From Hirundichthys speculiger (taxonomy: Eukaryota; Chordata; Actinopteri; Beloniformes; Exocoetidae), in NCBI GenBank assembly GCA_018398805.1, contig JAGFBZ010001895.1, forward strand, positions 1,423,001 to 1,487,000: a DNA stretch of 64,000 nt, in the 5' to 3' direction. This document shows positions 12,556-35,254 of the stretch, in pieces. The position numbers were made by a program, and so were the translations under genes. The notes under the pieces are model-generated. The model saw nothing but the letters and a program-made list of their open reading frames with translations, searched no databases and had not been told where the DNA came from. Numbering within the stretch: position 1 is the stretch's first letter; each line of letters starts with the position of its first letter.

Positions 12556-15500
12556 CTACCATTCGGTGCTGACGAAACCCCAAAGCTGGTCGCTTACATC
12601 AGTCCGAGACCTCACGGAGGTGTCGCTGTTGATGGGAGTGGCCAGGTCTGCACCGTAATGCACTGGAAAGGAAAGTCCAGCACAAATAAATGCACACATA
12701 TCAGACAAAGGAGCTCATGGTGCACAGGATTCAATAAATTCTGTATTTGGTAAAACCACTGAAGTCCCATGATGCTGGGGGAAGAAAGGCAAGGGAACCA
12801 ACACCATGTTAAAGCATCTAGAGTTAAATCAACCCTAGGTCGAGTAATAGATGGTAATGAGTGTAAACTTTGAAATAGGAGTCAAAACGGCATGAATCAA
12901 ATCAGCTTTTAGTTAGAACACAACATACACTATATTGCCAAAAGTATTGTCTCACCAGCCTTGACTCATATGAGCTTTAGTTCATCTCATTCTTAATCAA
13001 TATGACGTGGCTCCACCCTTTACAGCTAGAACAGCTTCAACTCTTCTGGGAAGGCTGTCCACAAGGTTCAGGAGTGGATCCAACGCATACACACTATTGG
13101 CAACTTTTTGGCATTGTACTTGGTTGTACTTGGTAATACAATATGACCAACAATTCAAATGTGAATTTTAGAAAGTAAAGGTTATTAAGTTATAAGTGAA
13201 AACATGTAAACTCAGTCAAACCCATTAATCTGATTAATTTAGCAATTCAGTAAAGGGCAATTTGTACGAGAAAAAAAAAAACATAAATAACTTCTCCATC
13301 ATTTTTGTTGAAAACATCGGCAAATTAAGTTATAGGAAATACATTGCCTTGTGAAAGTATTCGGCCCCCTTGAACTTTTCAACCTTTTGCCACATTTCAG
13401 GCTTCAAACAAAGATTTTTTGTCAAGAATCAACTAGTTGGACACAATTGCGAAGTGTAACAAAATTTATTGGATATTCTAAACTTTTTTAACAACTAAAA
13501 AACTGAAAAGTTGGGGGTGCAGTATTATTCGGCCCCTTGCGTTAATACTTTGCAGCGCCACCTTCTGCTGCAGTTCCAGCTGCCAGTCTCTTGGGGTTTG
13601 TCTCTATCAGTTCAACACATCCAGAGACTAAATTCTTGTCCATTCTTCCTGTAAAACAGCTGGAGCTCAGTGAGGTTGGATGGAGAGCGTTTGTGAACAG
13701 CAGTCTTCAGCTCTTTCCACAGATTCTAGATTAGATTCAGGTCTGGACTTTGACTTGGCCGTTGTCCTGTTGGAAGATAAATCTCCGTCCCAGTCTCAGG
13801 TCTTTAACAGACTCCAACAGGTTTTCTTCCAGAATGCTCCAGTATTTGGCTCCATCCATCTTCCCATCAATTTTAACCATCTTCCCTGTCCCTGCTGAAG
13901 AAAAGCAGGCCCAAACCATGATGCTGCCACCACCATGTTTGACAGTGGGGATGGTGTGTTCAGGGTGATGAGCTGTGTTGCTTTTACTCCAAACATATTG
14001 AGAGCGACCCATTCTTTCAGAAATGATTCAGATAATTTGGATGGGTGAGCAAATACTTTTGGCAATATAGTATACATTTGCAGCAAAATGGTCATTAATG
14101 TTCATCAGAGGACAACCAACCGACGTCAGAGTGAATAGCTATTTTAAGCCTCTGACAAGACTCAAAAATGTCATTACTATGGACAAACCAAGGCGATCTT
14201 AACTTTGTGGACAGAAACTCATCATCTGAGTCAAATTTGAAATGTGTGTTTCCCCTCAAAAGCGCCTGCATTTACAGCTGAACCCAGAATATTAAAAGAT
14301 GCTTTCTGTACCACAGAAAAAAACAAGTGTAATCACATCTTTAAATTACTGGCATCAACTTGGAAACCAAGTATGGTATAGTGACATCTCTGCAAGCTAA
14401 ACACAGGAAGAAAATAAAAAATAACAATAATAATACAAACATGTACCTCCTTTTAAAATGTTGGGCTGTGTGTCATATTCCCACTTGATCTTGGTAATTA
14501 GGTAGTACAGCTGAGCCACATATCTGTAAAAAAAAAACATAAAATACAACATGAGAAGATTCAAACTAACTACACAGAGCTCCAACATGCAACGACTGTC
14601 ACCAGAAGAGAGATGGACAGCGAATGTCTTTTTTTAACTGTATTTGTTTGTCCTTCAACAACAGGAACATCCATTGTGACAAAACCTCTTTTTTTGTAGT
14701 CTCGGGCTTGTAATACAGCGGGTTCAAGATATCCATGATTAACCAACCCATTAAAACAAACTACAGTCTAAAACCGTGGTATCTGCTGATCCTGGCATAT
14801 TGAATTCAATTCCTTTTTAAGGCCATTAACTGGGGAACTCAGTTTCAAAGTTCCTTACTTTCACTTGTTTTACTACCTGCTGTGTCATGTGTCCCATCAA
14901 GTTCAGGAACTTTCTGAACTTTCTGTCATAATTTCATAGAGCGTTAACATAACTGGTCCAATTACTTTCAAGATAAGCTTCTTTCTTTACAAAATCAACC
15001 AACCCAAATCACACAATGTCTGATGTCTTGTCTTTACTGCGCTTCTTGAAACAGTGTACCTACACCCTCATTACTGTTGTACAAATGATGACCTGCTACA
15101 GGATGTAGAATCAAAGACTCTCTGCTTTTAGTGCCTCTGTTGATTCAAGCGATGGAGGTCACCGTCAGGACTTCGATGACTCACGATGAGCCACAGCAGA
15201 CTGGGTCGTGATGGACGACTGTCTCAAACAGAACTGTTAGATACACTATTTAGAGTTCAGTGAAGACTTTGGACGACGACTTCATGCTTGTAGGATTTTG
15301 TGTGAGAGTCTAGCACCTTTATGCCAAATCTTCCCAACTTTACAGTCTTCTTGCATAAAGAACAAAGCACTTTGAACTCTTTGTTACTGTTTTTTTTAAT
15401 CGAGTTTTAAATTCAGGCTTGCCAAACCAAGACTGACTGAACTTGCATTTAGTCAGAGCAAATAAAGTTGAAAATCACTGATCAAAAGAAATGAAAATGA

Positions 15501-17098
15501 CCAAACATCAGCATAGCATACTGAAAGAAATTTGAAACAGGAAGAAAAGTTTATCCTGAAAGATAACGGAACCCCAGAGACAGAGAACTGCAACATTATT
15601 TATTCAATCTGAAGTGGACCATTTAAGTGTTTAAAAGTTTCAGAATGTTGTGGGCCATTGCAAAATTATCAACATATTTAAGACCCCACTATATGTATTT
15701 CACCCTGTAGTTAAAAATCTTTAATATATCCATGGCAAATGTTTGTATTTTAGGCTTTTAAGACCCTGTAAACTAATATGGAACCTTAATATTTACAGAA
15801 AGATGGCAATCAGAGCAAATCTGAGTCGGTCTTGGACTGCTGAGACTTGGTGTTACGACATAAATCAAACATGTTTAATATCACTGCAAGTCTTTAGTCC
15901 TGTCTCATATAAATCATGATATTCCATTACAGAATTTGTATCAGCAACCAATTAGGAGCATTGTTGTCCTTTTATATTCAAAGTAATCTGGTTGTAGTCC
16001 TGTAAATGGTGACCGAGAAAGATCCCCAGTCTTAATTCTGCAACTTAAAACTCTTTATAACATAAAGAGTTTCACCCTAACATAGCTGTTAGGGTGAAAC
16101 AATAGAAGCCTAGAAATGTAAGAAGGTAGTTTGCTGAAACATGTGCGTTTTTCTTTGGTGGTTCAGAGAGGACCATAACAGGAAACACCTGAACCCTTAA
16201 GCCTACAATTAAGAACCCAGTCAAGCTCAAGAGAGGAGCACAATGCCATTATTGTTAATATATCTTGTCCAGATATGGCTATAACTGATATAATAAAATC
16301 AACATCTGTTGCACTACAGTATATAAAACAGTACAAGTTAATTCCTGCACTCGTCAATGGCTTGTGCAAGTCAGACTCACATTAAAACATCATTCTCCAG
16401 AACGGAACGCAGCATAATCACTGATTTCTTGATACTCACACTGCTGACGGGATGACCTCAGTGGTGTCTTCATCCACCTCATCCTGCAGAGTCTGAAGCT
16501 CGTGCTCACTGTTTCTAAGAGTCTCTAGTTCCCTCTGCAGAAATCTATTAGAGAGTTAAGGATTTTAAGAAGCACAGGAGGACTGATCCCCCCCCAAAAA
16601 AAAACACACACACACACTGCATTTTCCCATGATAAAGTCTGAATCAGAAAAAAAGATACTGTATTTCTGAGTCTGTGATCTGACTCTTGGCTGTGCACTG
16701 CCTCAACTGCTCCTCCAGGTTATTCAGCTCCTGCTCCTTGTGTTTCATCTCCTCCTCCATGTCCAGCAGCCTCTGGCCTACACCCTCCTCCATTTGGGCC
16801 GTATCTGGGGAAAATGGAAAGTGAGTCAGAGAACACTGAAAATTAATTTTTCTTCATAGAATGCAACCTGGTTTAAGCTAAATTGGAAGTGATATTTGAG
16901 AATGTAATAAAAAAAACAATAAGAGGTTATGCCTTTTAAAATCTGTGTCACAATCCTCCTTGTTTCTGCATATTGATCAAAAAGAGCCAGGTGTTCAAGT
17001 TTCATTTCTCTCAGTTTCTCGAGTTGACTGCTGTTGATGAAGTCCACCAGCGCCTCCCCAGTCTCCTCCAAGTCTTGAAATTTGTGACCTTGAGCCAT
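12556..17098 (-). CDS. spc24: Kinetochore protein Spc24
   Basis: Spc24 pairs with Spc25 to form the inner, kinetochore-binding end of the Ndc80 complex, which ties chromosomes to spindle microtubules. Five coding exons, reverse strand: 16933-17098, 16660-16804, 16440-16544, 14447-14523, 12556-12662. Together they are 600 nt, giving 199 residues (human 197), with every phase consistent. Residues 1-110 are charged, coiled-coil-like sequence. Then comes the conserved DEDTTEVIPSA hinge and the RWD-like globular domain (YVAQLYYLITKIKWEYD), ending in WGFVSTEW just before the TAG; human ends in DTEW. Intron 1 appears to use a GC donor (AAAAG then GCATAA), because no GT gives the needed phase. Intron 4 hosts nested Tc1 elements. 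Human SPC24 is next to LDLR, so the context agrees. Confidence 0.9.
12928..14072. mobile_element. Tc1-like DNA transposon with TIRs, internally replaced
   Basis: The ends are inverted copies: ACTATATTGCCAAAAGTATT on the left and its complement on the right (AATACTTTTGGCAATATAGT), flanked by TA as expected for Tc1/mariner. The left arm reads on into the familiar sequence of this fish family (cttcaactcttctgggaagg). The middle is a second Tc1-like element, so the transposase is not intact. It sits in spc24 intron 4. Confidence 0.85.
13347..14005 (-). mobile_element. Second Tc1-like element nested in the first; transposase remnant
   Basis: The left end (ttgtgaaagtattcggcccc) is the known terminus of another fish Tc1 family. 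On the reverse strand a transposase fragment reads TAHHPEHTIPTVKHGGGSIM, FSSAGTGKMVKI and DLRLGRRFIFQQDN, the catalytic-core neighbourhood of Tc1 enzymes. The N-terminal DNA-binding part and the last part are missing, and the right terminus has been lost, so this is a dead copy. Confidence 0.8.
16048..16100. repeat. Two adjoining perfect hairpins in spc24 intron 3
   Basis: At 16048-16072 an 11-base arm AAACTCTTTAT is followed by a 3-base loop and its exact complement. At 16069-16100 a 14-base arm GTTTCACCCTAACA is followed by loop TAGC and its exact complement. The two share the bases GTTT, so they could form alternative structures. Neither looks like a known RNA gene or transposon end. Confidence 0.75.
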
Positions 17099-18198
17099 CC
17101 TGGGAAGCTAGAAAACGCAAACAGTAGAGATAGATGTAACATGTTGTTCTGCTCAGTTTACATCAGACTAAATTTCACTTTCCAATCTTCTTTTCCTTCA
17201 AACAATTTATTGATACAAAAGCTAACAGCAGTGGTGGGTCTACCACAACAAAAATGTCTGCAGGGCACTGTTCACAATGAACTGGTCATCAGCATGGGAT
17301 CTGACCAAATGACATCTATTTCTATGCCTTTCTGTGTCTTTCAACAACCAGGTACCGTTGATGGTTCAGCGTCATCTTGGTCTGTGATGAAGACTACTGT
17401 TTAAATACAAATTGTCATTGCTCCAGAACATTCAGTGGTGGATTCATACATCAGACACTCTTGTCTTTTCCCCAGTGCCAGTCTCTAAACCCGGGGTGGG
17501 CAATTCCAGTCCCCGAGGGCTGCTGCCCTGCTTGTCTTAGATGTTTTCCTGCCACAACACACCTGATTGTTACAAACAATGGCACAAATGAATTGATCAC
17601 CATCAGCTTGTCACACAGGTCTGCACAAGACCGTTAACGATCCATTCATCTGAATCAGAGCTGCATTTGTAAGTATTCATAAATGCTATTTAATGCTATT
17701 TCATGTTTTAGTTACATAACGTCCAGGAGGGGAAAAAAAAAAATTCTTTTTTGGACCGTCTATATTACCCTCCCGCCTTGAACAACTTGCTGAATTTAAT
17801 TTAACAGTCGAGGAGAAAAACGTTTAACACTGTATATAAACAGGCTTTGCTTCCTTGTTTACAGCTTGTAACTCCGTGTGGATGTTAACGAGCAAATCGG
17901 TAAAAGTGACACTAACATGCAAACGTCATATTTACACTAGGTATACTTTGCTGATAATATGCTTTATAGATGACATGACTTAGTCAAATTTCAAACAAAC
18001 AAGAAAACAACACCCTACCGTCGTTTTTCCCTCCTGCGATTCAAATCTAGACCGCCGTCCTTTTCTTCTTCTGTGGTAGTTGGCGGCTCCAAGGAGCCTG
18101 TAAGGCGTATACTGCCACCTACTGTACAGAAGTGATGGAGCAGAGGCACCTTGCAATTGAAACACTTTTGAGACTTTTCTGGAGTGTTTCTTTTTCAG
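17099..18198. other. 5' flank of spc24; promoter region not resolved
   Basis: The gene reads leftward from here. An AG just before the ATG and a possible GT donor in the GC-richer patch near 18.02 kb would allow a noncoding first exon, but I cannot prove it. The stretch at 17.48-17.65 kb looks like an old dispersed repeat. Nothing coding is seen. Confidence 0.4.
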
Positions 18199-18230
18199 CA
18201 GTGGCGGCTCCTGACAAATTTCTCTATGGA

Positions 18231-19045
18231 GCCCCGTTTGGGTCATAATTCAATGAATAAATTAGTCTATTATTATAAAATGCAGGCGTTTATTATTATG
18301 AAATATTTCCCATTATTGTGAAATGCATGTTTTTTATTATGAAATATTTCCCATTATTATGATAATGGATTCGTTTTTCATAAGAATGAGCTTTTACATA
18401 ATAATGGTTTCGTTTTTCATAAGAATGTGCTTTTACATAATAATGGCTTTGTTTTTCATAAGAAGGATTTGTGTGTCAATCACAGCAGAGAGGGAGGAGC
18501 CACTTATGTGATTGGCTGCTCTTTCATTTAGGCATAAGCAACAAAACAGTGAATATCGATAGTCGACGAAAGGTGCAATGTATATACTCCAGGGCAGTAG
18601 GAACGCACCTTGATGACGCCATGGCCCGCTGCTAACGGGACCTCACGGCCAAAACTAGTCGATGTCAGAGCGTAGAATGGAGAAGGATCAGCCAATGAGC
18701 ATGCAGGTCAACCACTGGTCCCACCCAGTAACAAAATGTCATTACTATGTAAACGCTCATTCTTATGAAAAACGAAGGCATTATGTAAAATTGAACTTCT
18801 TAGACAAAAAAAAGCCATTCTGAAATAAACTATTATGCATTAAACTAAGATTAAATAATTATAAAAATATATTTCATAATAATTACATTTTTTCATAATA
18901 ATGTGAAATATTTCATAATAATACACATATATTTCATAATAATGGGAAACATTTCATAATAATGGATATGTATTTCATAATAATAAATGCCTGTATTTCA
19001 TAATAATAGACTAATTTATTCATTAAATTATGACCCAAACGGGCG
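18231..19045. mobile_element. Long inverted-repeat (fold-back) element
   Basis: The first roughly 200 bases and last roughly 200 bases are inverted copies, starting with CGTTTGGGTCATAATT on the left and its complement AATTATGACCCAAACG on the right. The arms consist of degenerate units of TTTCATAATAATG. Inverted similarity carries on inwards (cgtttttcataagaatg near 18.41 kb against cattcttatgaaaaacg near 18.76 kb). The unique centre, about 18.5-18.7 kb, has no open frame of note. This is a MITE or fold-back type structure of about 815 bases. Confidence 0.85.
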
Positions 19046-19560
19046 CCATATTTTTCAGGGGGTGGGGGGGGGGGGGGGTAGTAGTGATTATGTCAAAAGT
19101 GACCAGTTCAATGGGTAATTTAGTAAGTAGCAAGTCCGCTGTTGCAATTAGTTGTTTTTTCTTTTTTTCTGGTCAACTCACATTACCAACGCATACAAAC
19201 TCTCAATTGCAAGATAGAGATTTCCCTTTAACTGTATTTGCCACATACTAGTAGTTAAACAGTTACCCTTCAAATACGTTTGAACATGGATAAAGATATC
19301 TGCTTAACTATTAATTAAGACAAGGACTAGATACAAGCTGAAAACATTAGTAGTATTGATTTATTTAGTTCTTGACTTTATATTGGTCACAATTTCTGTT
19401 GTTAATCAAATACATCAGACTTTTTACATTAAAAAGCAGAATTAAGAAAGAGTAAACATAAATAAACATGCAAAGACATTGAAATATTGCCTGAAAAACT
19501 TTTGAATGAAAAAATAACTATGAAAAACAATATCAACAGAAAAAAGATAATGTGTTGGAG

Positions 19561-19564
<4 letters not shown>

Positions 19565-19592
<28 letters not shown>
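19565..19592. repeat. (GA)n microsatellite
   Basis: A pure GA dinucleotide run of 28 bases, followed by a poly-A run, inside the hAT-like element. Confidence 0.9.
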
Positions 19593-19596
<4 letters not shown>

Positions 19597-20839
19597 AAAA
19601 TCACTATTTAAAGTATTATTTGTACTGAAATTTTGCCCATCTCTCTTTCAAACCCATAGAGATTGTATTGTACTGCCAGAAAATTGAAAAAAAAACTCAT
19701 TTTTACATTAGAGTCAATGGGAGCAGTTGGGGCGATTTTCAACTTGCCTGAAATCGGCCCAAAGGGGCGGTACTCCATGGAGCACGGCCTAACACCGACT
19801 GGACAGTGACATACAGAGCAAGCCAGAACTGTCACAATCACCATAGGGCTGGAGAGAAATGACAGAAAAAAAAAAGCCCTCTTTTTTTTTTTTTTTTAAC
19901 CTTTGGTGGTGCGTTGCCCGATCACCCTTATGGACAAACCGCCCCTGTTTTTGTCAGAACTCTGGCAACAGTGTTCATAATGAAATTGAAGCTGTCTAAT
20001 CAGACAAGAGTGTTACAGTAGTTAAGTTAAGTCTGTTGGAGATAAGGGCAGGATGAGTTTCTGTAAATCTGCTCTGGATATTAGATCTCTGACTCTTTCT
20101 TTGAGATAATAAAAAGCTGTGATAGTTACAGCCTTGACGTGGCTGCTTAGTTTTTTGTTTTCATACCCCTGGACTCAAGCTGGGCAGCAGCTTTGATCCT
20201 TTCCATTTTAAAACTAAATAGAATTATCTCTGTGTTGTCTTTATTCCTGACTGGCTTGGGAAGATGGTGAACACCTTGGGGTGGGGGTGGGTGCAAAGGC
20301 CCAATAAATGCTGCTTGCAGCTTTAATGTTTGCTTGTTTCCCCACTTTCTGGCACCAACAGACAGGCGTCCCAAGGAGCTGATCGGCCTAAAGGTGACTG
20401 ACCTCTGAACAATGTCCACACCAGCTTTGAATATGCACAGGTCACATAAGCTCCACTTTTCACTGGGATGTTTAGGGACCTCCTCAGATATTAATTAAAA
20501 TATCTGCAAAACATCAACTGGCTGATGTATACTTTAACTTGGAAAAAACAAAACCCAATACGGAATGTTTAAAAAAACATGTCTTGATGAGGTGCTAAAA
20601 TTAATTATTCTGTTACTTTTCTTAATTTTAAATTAACTAAAAACTGGTTATAGGACAATTTAAGTCAATTCTGAAACTATGAAAGTCAAGGAAAGCTTAA
20701 GATGTGACCTTTAACATTAGTTCGGAGGAGCTGAAATAATAACATTTTACACAAGGGGGCAACTGTACTCTAATCATTGACCACTGAGGAAGCAGCCCAG
20801 ATGGAAATAAATGAAACATTTGTAAAAAAAAAAAAAAAA

Positions 20840-21080
20840 AAAACATACATTTGTGGGGTGAGCAATACAGCTGAGTATGTGGTTTGGACCATGAAAGATT
20901 TGGCAAATCTTCTCTGCCAACACAAAACAGCTTTTTTTTTTTTTGCTGTTGACTCTTGTTTGATGGTGTTTAGTGGACTGGATGACTGAAGTGTGAAGAA
21001 ATAAGACATACTGGCACTTAAACAATTTAGGTGTATTCATTTAATAAACAAGAGCCTCAGTAGCATGCTGTGCGGTGGCA
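20840..21080. repeat. Dispersed repeat, copy 1 (relative at 32.9 kb)
   Basis: Shares aligned blocks with 32905-33098 in the same orientation: gctgttgactcttg, tttagtgga, gaaataa.acat, attaat or atttaat, and the ending acaagagcctcagtag against acaggagcctcagtag. Family unknown. To the right (21080-21240) is a block resembling the reverse strand of a DNA-transposon coding region (agctgatcccacagttgtcc), also unassigned. Confidence 0.65.
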
Positions 21081-21239
21081 TCCCAATCTTCAACCATCAT
21101 TTGTTGCAAGTCAGCCAACGTGGTTAGGTTGGTCACTCTGGCACGAACAGCACGGCCAAGCTGATCCCACAGTTGTCCAGTGGGGTTGAGGTCAGGACTG
21201 GCAGGACATTCCACCCTCCTCAGTCTGTCACAACCCGGC

Positions 21240-21840
21240 TCAAAGGCCCCGACAGGAGTGAGGGAGGCGGCACGAGGTAGTCGGTACCAACAATATACAC
21301 GTTTATTTTAAGACAATTGCACAACACCAACAGTACCAACAGCAAAACCATCTGCCAGCCGCGGCCTTTACAAACCGCCAGCAGTGATTACAAAACTGTG
21401 ACAACCCGCAACCTGGTGGCAGCAAAAAGGCAGCCACACGGGATCAGCTCCCCGGAGCAGCCCTCATTACAGCCCCACAGCAGCCTGGAGATGGACTTCT
21501 TAAAGGGAGGAGATCCACCGAGCCCAGAGGGGTGTACTACGAAGCGAGATTAGAGGGTTAGCGAGGTATGTCGAGTCTAAAGCCAGGATTTCCAACTGCA
21601 GTCAAGCCAGCCCTCACTTCAAAAAAACCGTTGGTCATTCTAGCCCCCACTTGTTTTGTGGTGCGCATATATAGTAGAGATTACGGTATGGCTGCATTAA
21701 GGACTGATTTCAAAAGAAAAGAAACTCAGTCAGCCTGTCTTTTCTTGTGTTTGCTAATCAATTAATCAATCATTTTATCAATCCATCTATTAAGTATTTA
21801 AATAAAACCACGGGAGGAATATAATTAAAATAAAAGGTTT
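21240..21840. other. Repeat-derived intergenic stretch
   Basis: It contains an end-like motif (gtgtactacgaagcgag near 21.53 kb) typical of fish DNA transposon termini, and AT-rich sequence after it. The open frames here are short and match nothing. No gene is proposed. Confidence 0.4.
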
Positions 21841-22300
21841 TTCAGTATTTACACCTAAAATCAGATTGATGTTAAAAGGAAACTCCCTGTTTCCACAGAC
21901 CAATTATGATTCAGAATGATAGTACACCACCCCAGAGTGTCACTCACAAAATTTCAGGAATTTCTGATGTAGAATTTCAAAATTAAAGCCCAGAGTAAAG
22001 TCCAATATTTTCAGTATTTACACCTAAATTCACATTGATATTAAAAGGAAACCCCCTGTTTCCACAAACTCATTCCACTTCTCACTAATAGTATCCCATC
22101 TGGGAATGTCACTCAACAAGTTTCAGCTCAATCTGATGTGGAATTTCAAAATAAAGTGACATCAAAATCATGTATAAATGTAGTATACTGGCACTACTTT
22201 GACAAGGTCATAAAATAAAAAGTACTTGTTTCCACAGACTCATTCTACTTCGGACCAATAGTATCCCATCTGGGCATGACACTCAACAAGTGTAGTAAAT
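21840..22300. repeat. About 170-bp tandem repeat, ~2.7 diverged copies
   Basis: The blocks cagtatttacacctaaa, cccatctggg, gtcactca and tctgatgt.gaatttcaaaa recur about 168 bases apart. The unit is the same family, in the opposite orientation, as the array at 54.3 kb. The copies are diverged and no open frame spans them. Confidence 0.8.
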
Positions 22301-22439
22301 GCGTCTCAGCCAATCAGCGCACAGATTCTAGAGCGCTGGACCGATCTGCGTTTCTCCTGTTGCTTACAGGAGGCTGTGAGTCATTATTTGATGTTTCGCT
22401 GGCAGCTGCGGCCTCTCGTCTGCTGCGGGGTGGATTTTC

Positions 22440-22551
22440 ACAGAATTTTAGCAATTATTTCTTGATTTTTTTATTATAATATATTTCTGAAAAAAATCCA
22501 CGAAGCACTAAAACTGCAGTACTCGAACTGCGAAGTGGCAAGGGATCAGTG
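22440..22551. mobile_element. End of a MITE related to the one at 46.3-47.0 kb
   Basis: The stretch from tatttctgaaaaaaatcc to gaagtggcaagggatca matches the right end of the TA-flanked element at 46304-46983. The left end is missing; the ~170-bp repeat begins instead. Confidence 0.7.
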
Positions 22552-23940
22552 TATTGATACTGTGTCACTGAATACTGACACCTGCTGGACCTTAAAAATC
22601 CCTACAGGCAACCGAGTTGCCAGACTCAACTGACACCAATTTGATGACCTAGAATGCAATAATAAAATATAAGTCATTGTATTGTATATGACATCATTGC
22701 ATATCTTCATTTAAATTTAAAATATCTTTGATATCTTCAGATACAGTCAATAAATAATGAGAACATGTATCATAACTTTAAAATCTAAGTGACCATGTTC
22801 TGACTGAAGATGCTTGTGGACTGTAATTTTTTATTTCATGAATTTTTATTCAAAAAAAATGTTTTTCCAATGTATTGAACTTCAGTCTATTTTACTTTTT
22901 GGACAAAAGGTTCTCCGGCCTCAGAAAATACCTGCTCACAAGGTACAGATGATGCTGGTGTGCAAGACACTGCAAAGCAAGCTGGAAGAGGTGCAGATAC
23001 ATTGGCTTTTGGTTGTCCCAGTATCTCAAAGGATCCTGGGACCTGGACCAGTTCCCTGAACCCTTCACTCTCCACAATGCTGAGGGGCTGGCAGTCCTTC
23101 AGGATTAAACTTAACAGAGGTTTCATCCTAGCATCTCCTTCCTGGAAGCTTGATGGTTAAAAATAAGTAAAGAATAAATTAATAGGAGTTAACTATCAAT
23201 AAAGCAACTGTGAATAAGTTATAGAATGGCGGTATACCCAAGTTCATCCTGGGTGTATCTGGGATTTGATTTTCATGCCTGGCCCTATAATGTCTCAGCA
23301 TCGAGGAGGTGGACTTGTTCAAATATGAAAGCTCTGTCGAGTAAATGGGGTTTTTTTTTCTCTTTTTTTTAATAAAGCAGCTGTGTTGTGTTAGCTGTAG
23401 CGAACAGCTTTCATAAAATTTCTGGACATCCTTCAATCATTGCACAATTTTTCTCATTAAAGCACCATTTTAAAAAGAAAAGGCCAAATTATCCCTTACA
23501 TTAGTAACAAGTGATGTAGATCCATTTTTGAATACCATTGGATTAACTATAATCAATATTTTGAGAGAAAAATCCATTTTTACCAGAAAACAAATGATGC
23601 TCAGATATTGTTTCTTAATCATTGTGGTACTTGAAGAAAAAAAAACAACTTTCAGCTTTGTGTTTAGATATTCAGTTACAGTGAGCTTGGGGTAAATAAA
23701 TGCTAAATAGTAGAAAATGAATGACAAGTGGTGATATATAGAATGTGTTTACTGTGCAATTGATCAATCAGAAATGCAGTCATATCCAACACGCTGCCAG
23801 GGCATCCAGTTTTGACTGCCTTATTGTCAACAGCACAGGCAATTTAAAACTCAAAAGTAGATGAAACTATAAATTCTACTTTCACAAACCCCATTAAAAA
23901 TTTTATTTTAATCAAAAGGTCAATGTCAGAACTTGAAACA
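22552..23940. other. Intergenic upstream of the kri1 3' end
   Basis: AT-rich sequence. Reverse-strand open frames (for example 22887-23126) have no recognisable domain; the block at 22.91-23.15 kb is GC-richer and may be a repeat remnant. No gene is proposed. Confidence 0.45.
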
Positions 23941-23956
23941 AATCATAAATGAACCA

Positions 23957-23962
23957 TTTATT
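23957..23962 (-). terminator. Poly(A) signal of kri1
   Basis: Reverse-strand AATAAA, 86 bases beyond the kri1 stop codon. It gives a short 3' UTR of roughly 100 bases. Confidence 0.65.
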
Positions 23963-24047
23963 CATGTCCACTCAACTCTTGGGCCATAAAAACCAGATGA
24001 CTTTGCTGACAATTAGCGCTTACTTAGCGGCTCAGTAAACACTGCTC

Positions 24048-33987
<9,940 letters not shown>

Positions 33988-35254
33988 GTCTTAATGTGAG
34001 TGTGCTATACGCTATGAACTGCAGGTACACGTTAGTAAAGAGAAAACATCCCAGGTGCTACAGACGTATGTCAACTTAAAAAGTTGAACCACGTGGTTTC
34101 CGGTGAACGGAGCAGTACCGTGGGTTGTCCTGCAGGGGGCGCACAAGCCCCAGTTTAAAAATTACAACAAGGTAAATATTTATTTGTGGAACTGAAATAA
34201 GGAACTGTGATGCATACATTTAAGAGTCCATGGGCTACAGACTTTAAATGTTTTGTAAATCCATATACTGGGAAATAAATAAGTAAACGGAACATGTAAT
34301 TTTTATCCTTTTCAAAATAAACAACATTTTTACAAAAAGGAGGCAGCAGTTTAATTGCAATTTTTCTCTTGTTTCCATCTACAAAAAAAAAACGAATTCT
34401 GATGACCATGATGCTGTTTTCCAATTAGGGATAAATGTAAATAATATTCAAAATAAGTAAAGTTTGCTCAAGAAGCATTATTTATGTTAATTTGGGGGAG
34501 AGGATGTTTACTCAGGTGGGTGGAGATGAGTGGGTGAGGAGACCACATGGCCTGATGCCACGTGGTGAGTGTTTTTCTTTCTTTCTTTCTTTTTTTTTTT
34601 TTTAAAAAAAAATCAATGTTGTTTTTAAGTTGGAGCACAAGGGGCAAGCCACCAGTTGCTTTAAGGTGTTTCACTTAATCCTACAAAATGGTTGATAAAA
34701 TTCTGTGCCACTACATCATCAAGAATCTAAGCTTCTTGTAAAAACTTTTTTTAAAAATATTAGTCTGAGTCTATAATTTCTCTTCTCTCGTTCCATAGTT
34801 ATTAAAGTCATAAAATATCCAACAGATCACAAAAACTGTAGAAATAAACAGGATATTTTAGAAAGAGATGTCTACATGACACTATGGTGGATTGTGAGAT
34901 TTTAAAATGCAGTTTGTTGGCATATTTTGTTGCATGACAGTGAGAGTGGCAGAGATCAGCTGGGCTGGCTGTATTAAGAAAATGATCACCTGACTTGAGG
35001 CTCTCGCCACACAGCAAATCTCCCTCTGAACCACTTCAAATGCCAGCAGTGGTTTATTCAGCGCAGACTGGATAGAGCCCAGTCGATAACGGAGACGTCA
35101 GGGATTTGTTGCTGGCCGTGAAGATGAGAAAAAGGACCATCTTCATCAGAAAGAATGCTTTGTGAAAGTAAACACTGGGAAACAATATTCTGCATTCGTG
35201 GGATCTTAATGAATGCGGAGAGTGGAGGCGGAATATGAAGAGATCTCCAGCTTC

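Larger units (their letters stand above)
18199..19947. mobile_element. Probable non-autonomous hAT-like element
   Basis: The left end reads CAGTGGCGGCTCC and the right end, on the other strand, CAGGGGCGGTTTG, both of the CAGNGGCGG type common for hAT elements. The flanks are similar T-rich octamers, not a perfect target duplication. No transposase is visible. The left third is occupied by a separate fold-back element. Borders are approximate. Confidence 0.5.

Noticed and set aside
18231..19045. Large hairpin as a non-coding RNA precursor
   Set aside because: Arms are built from degenerate short repeats with transposon-like termini; better explained as a fold-back mobile element.
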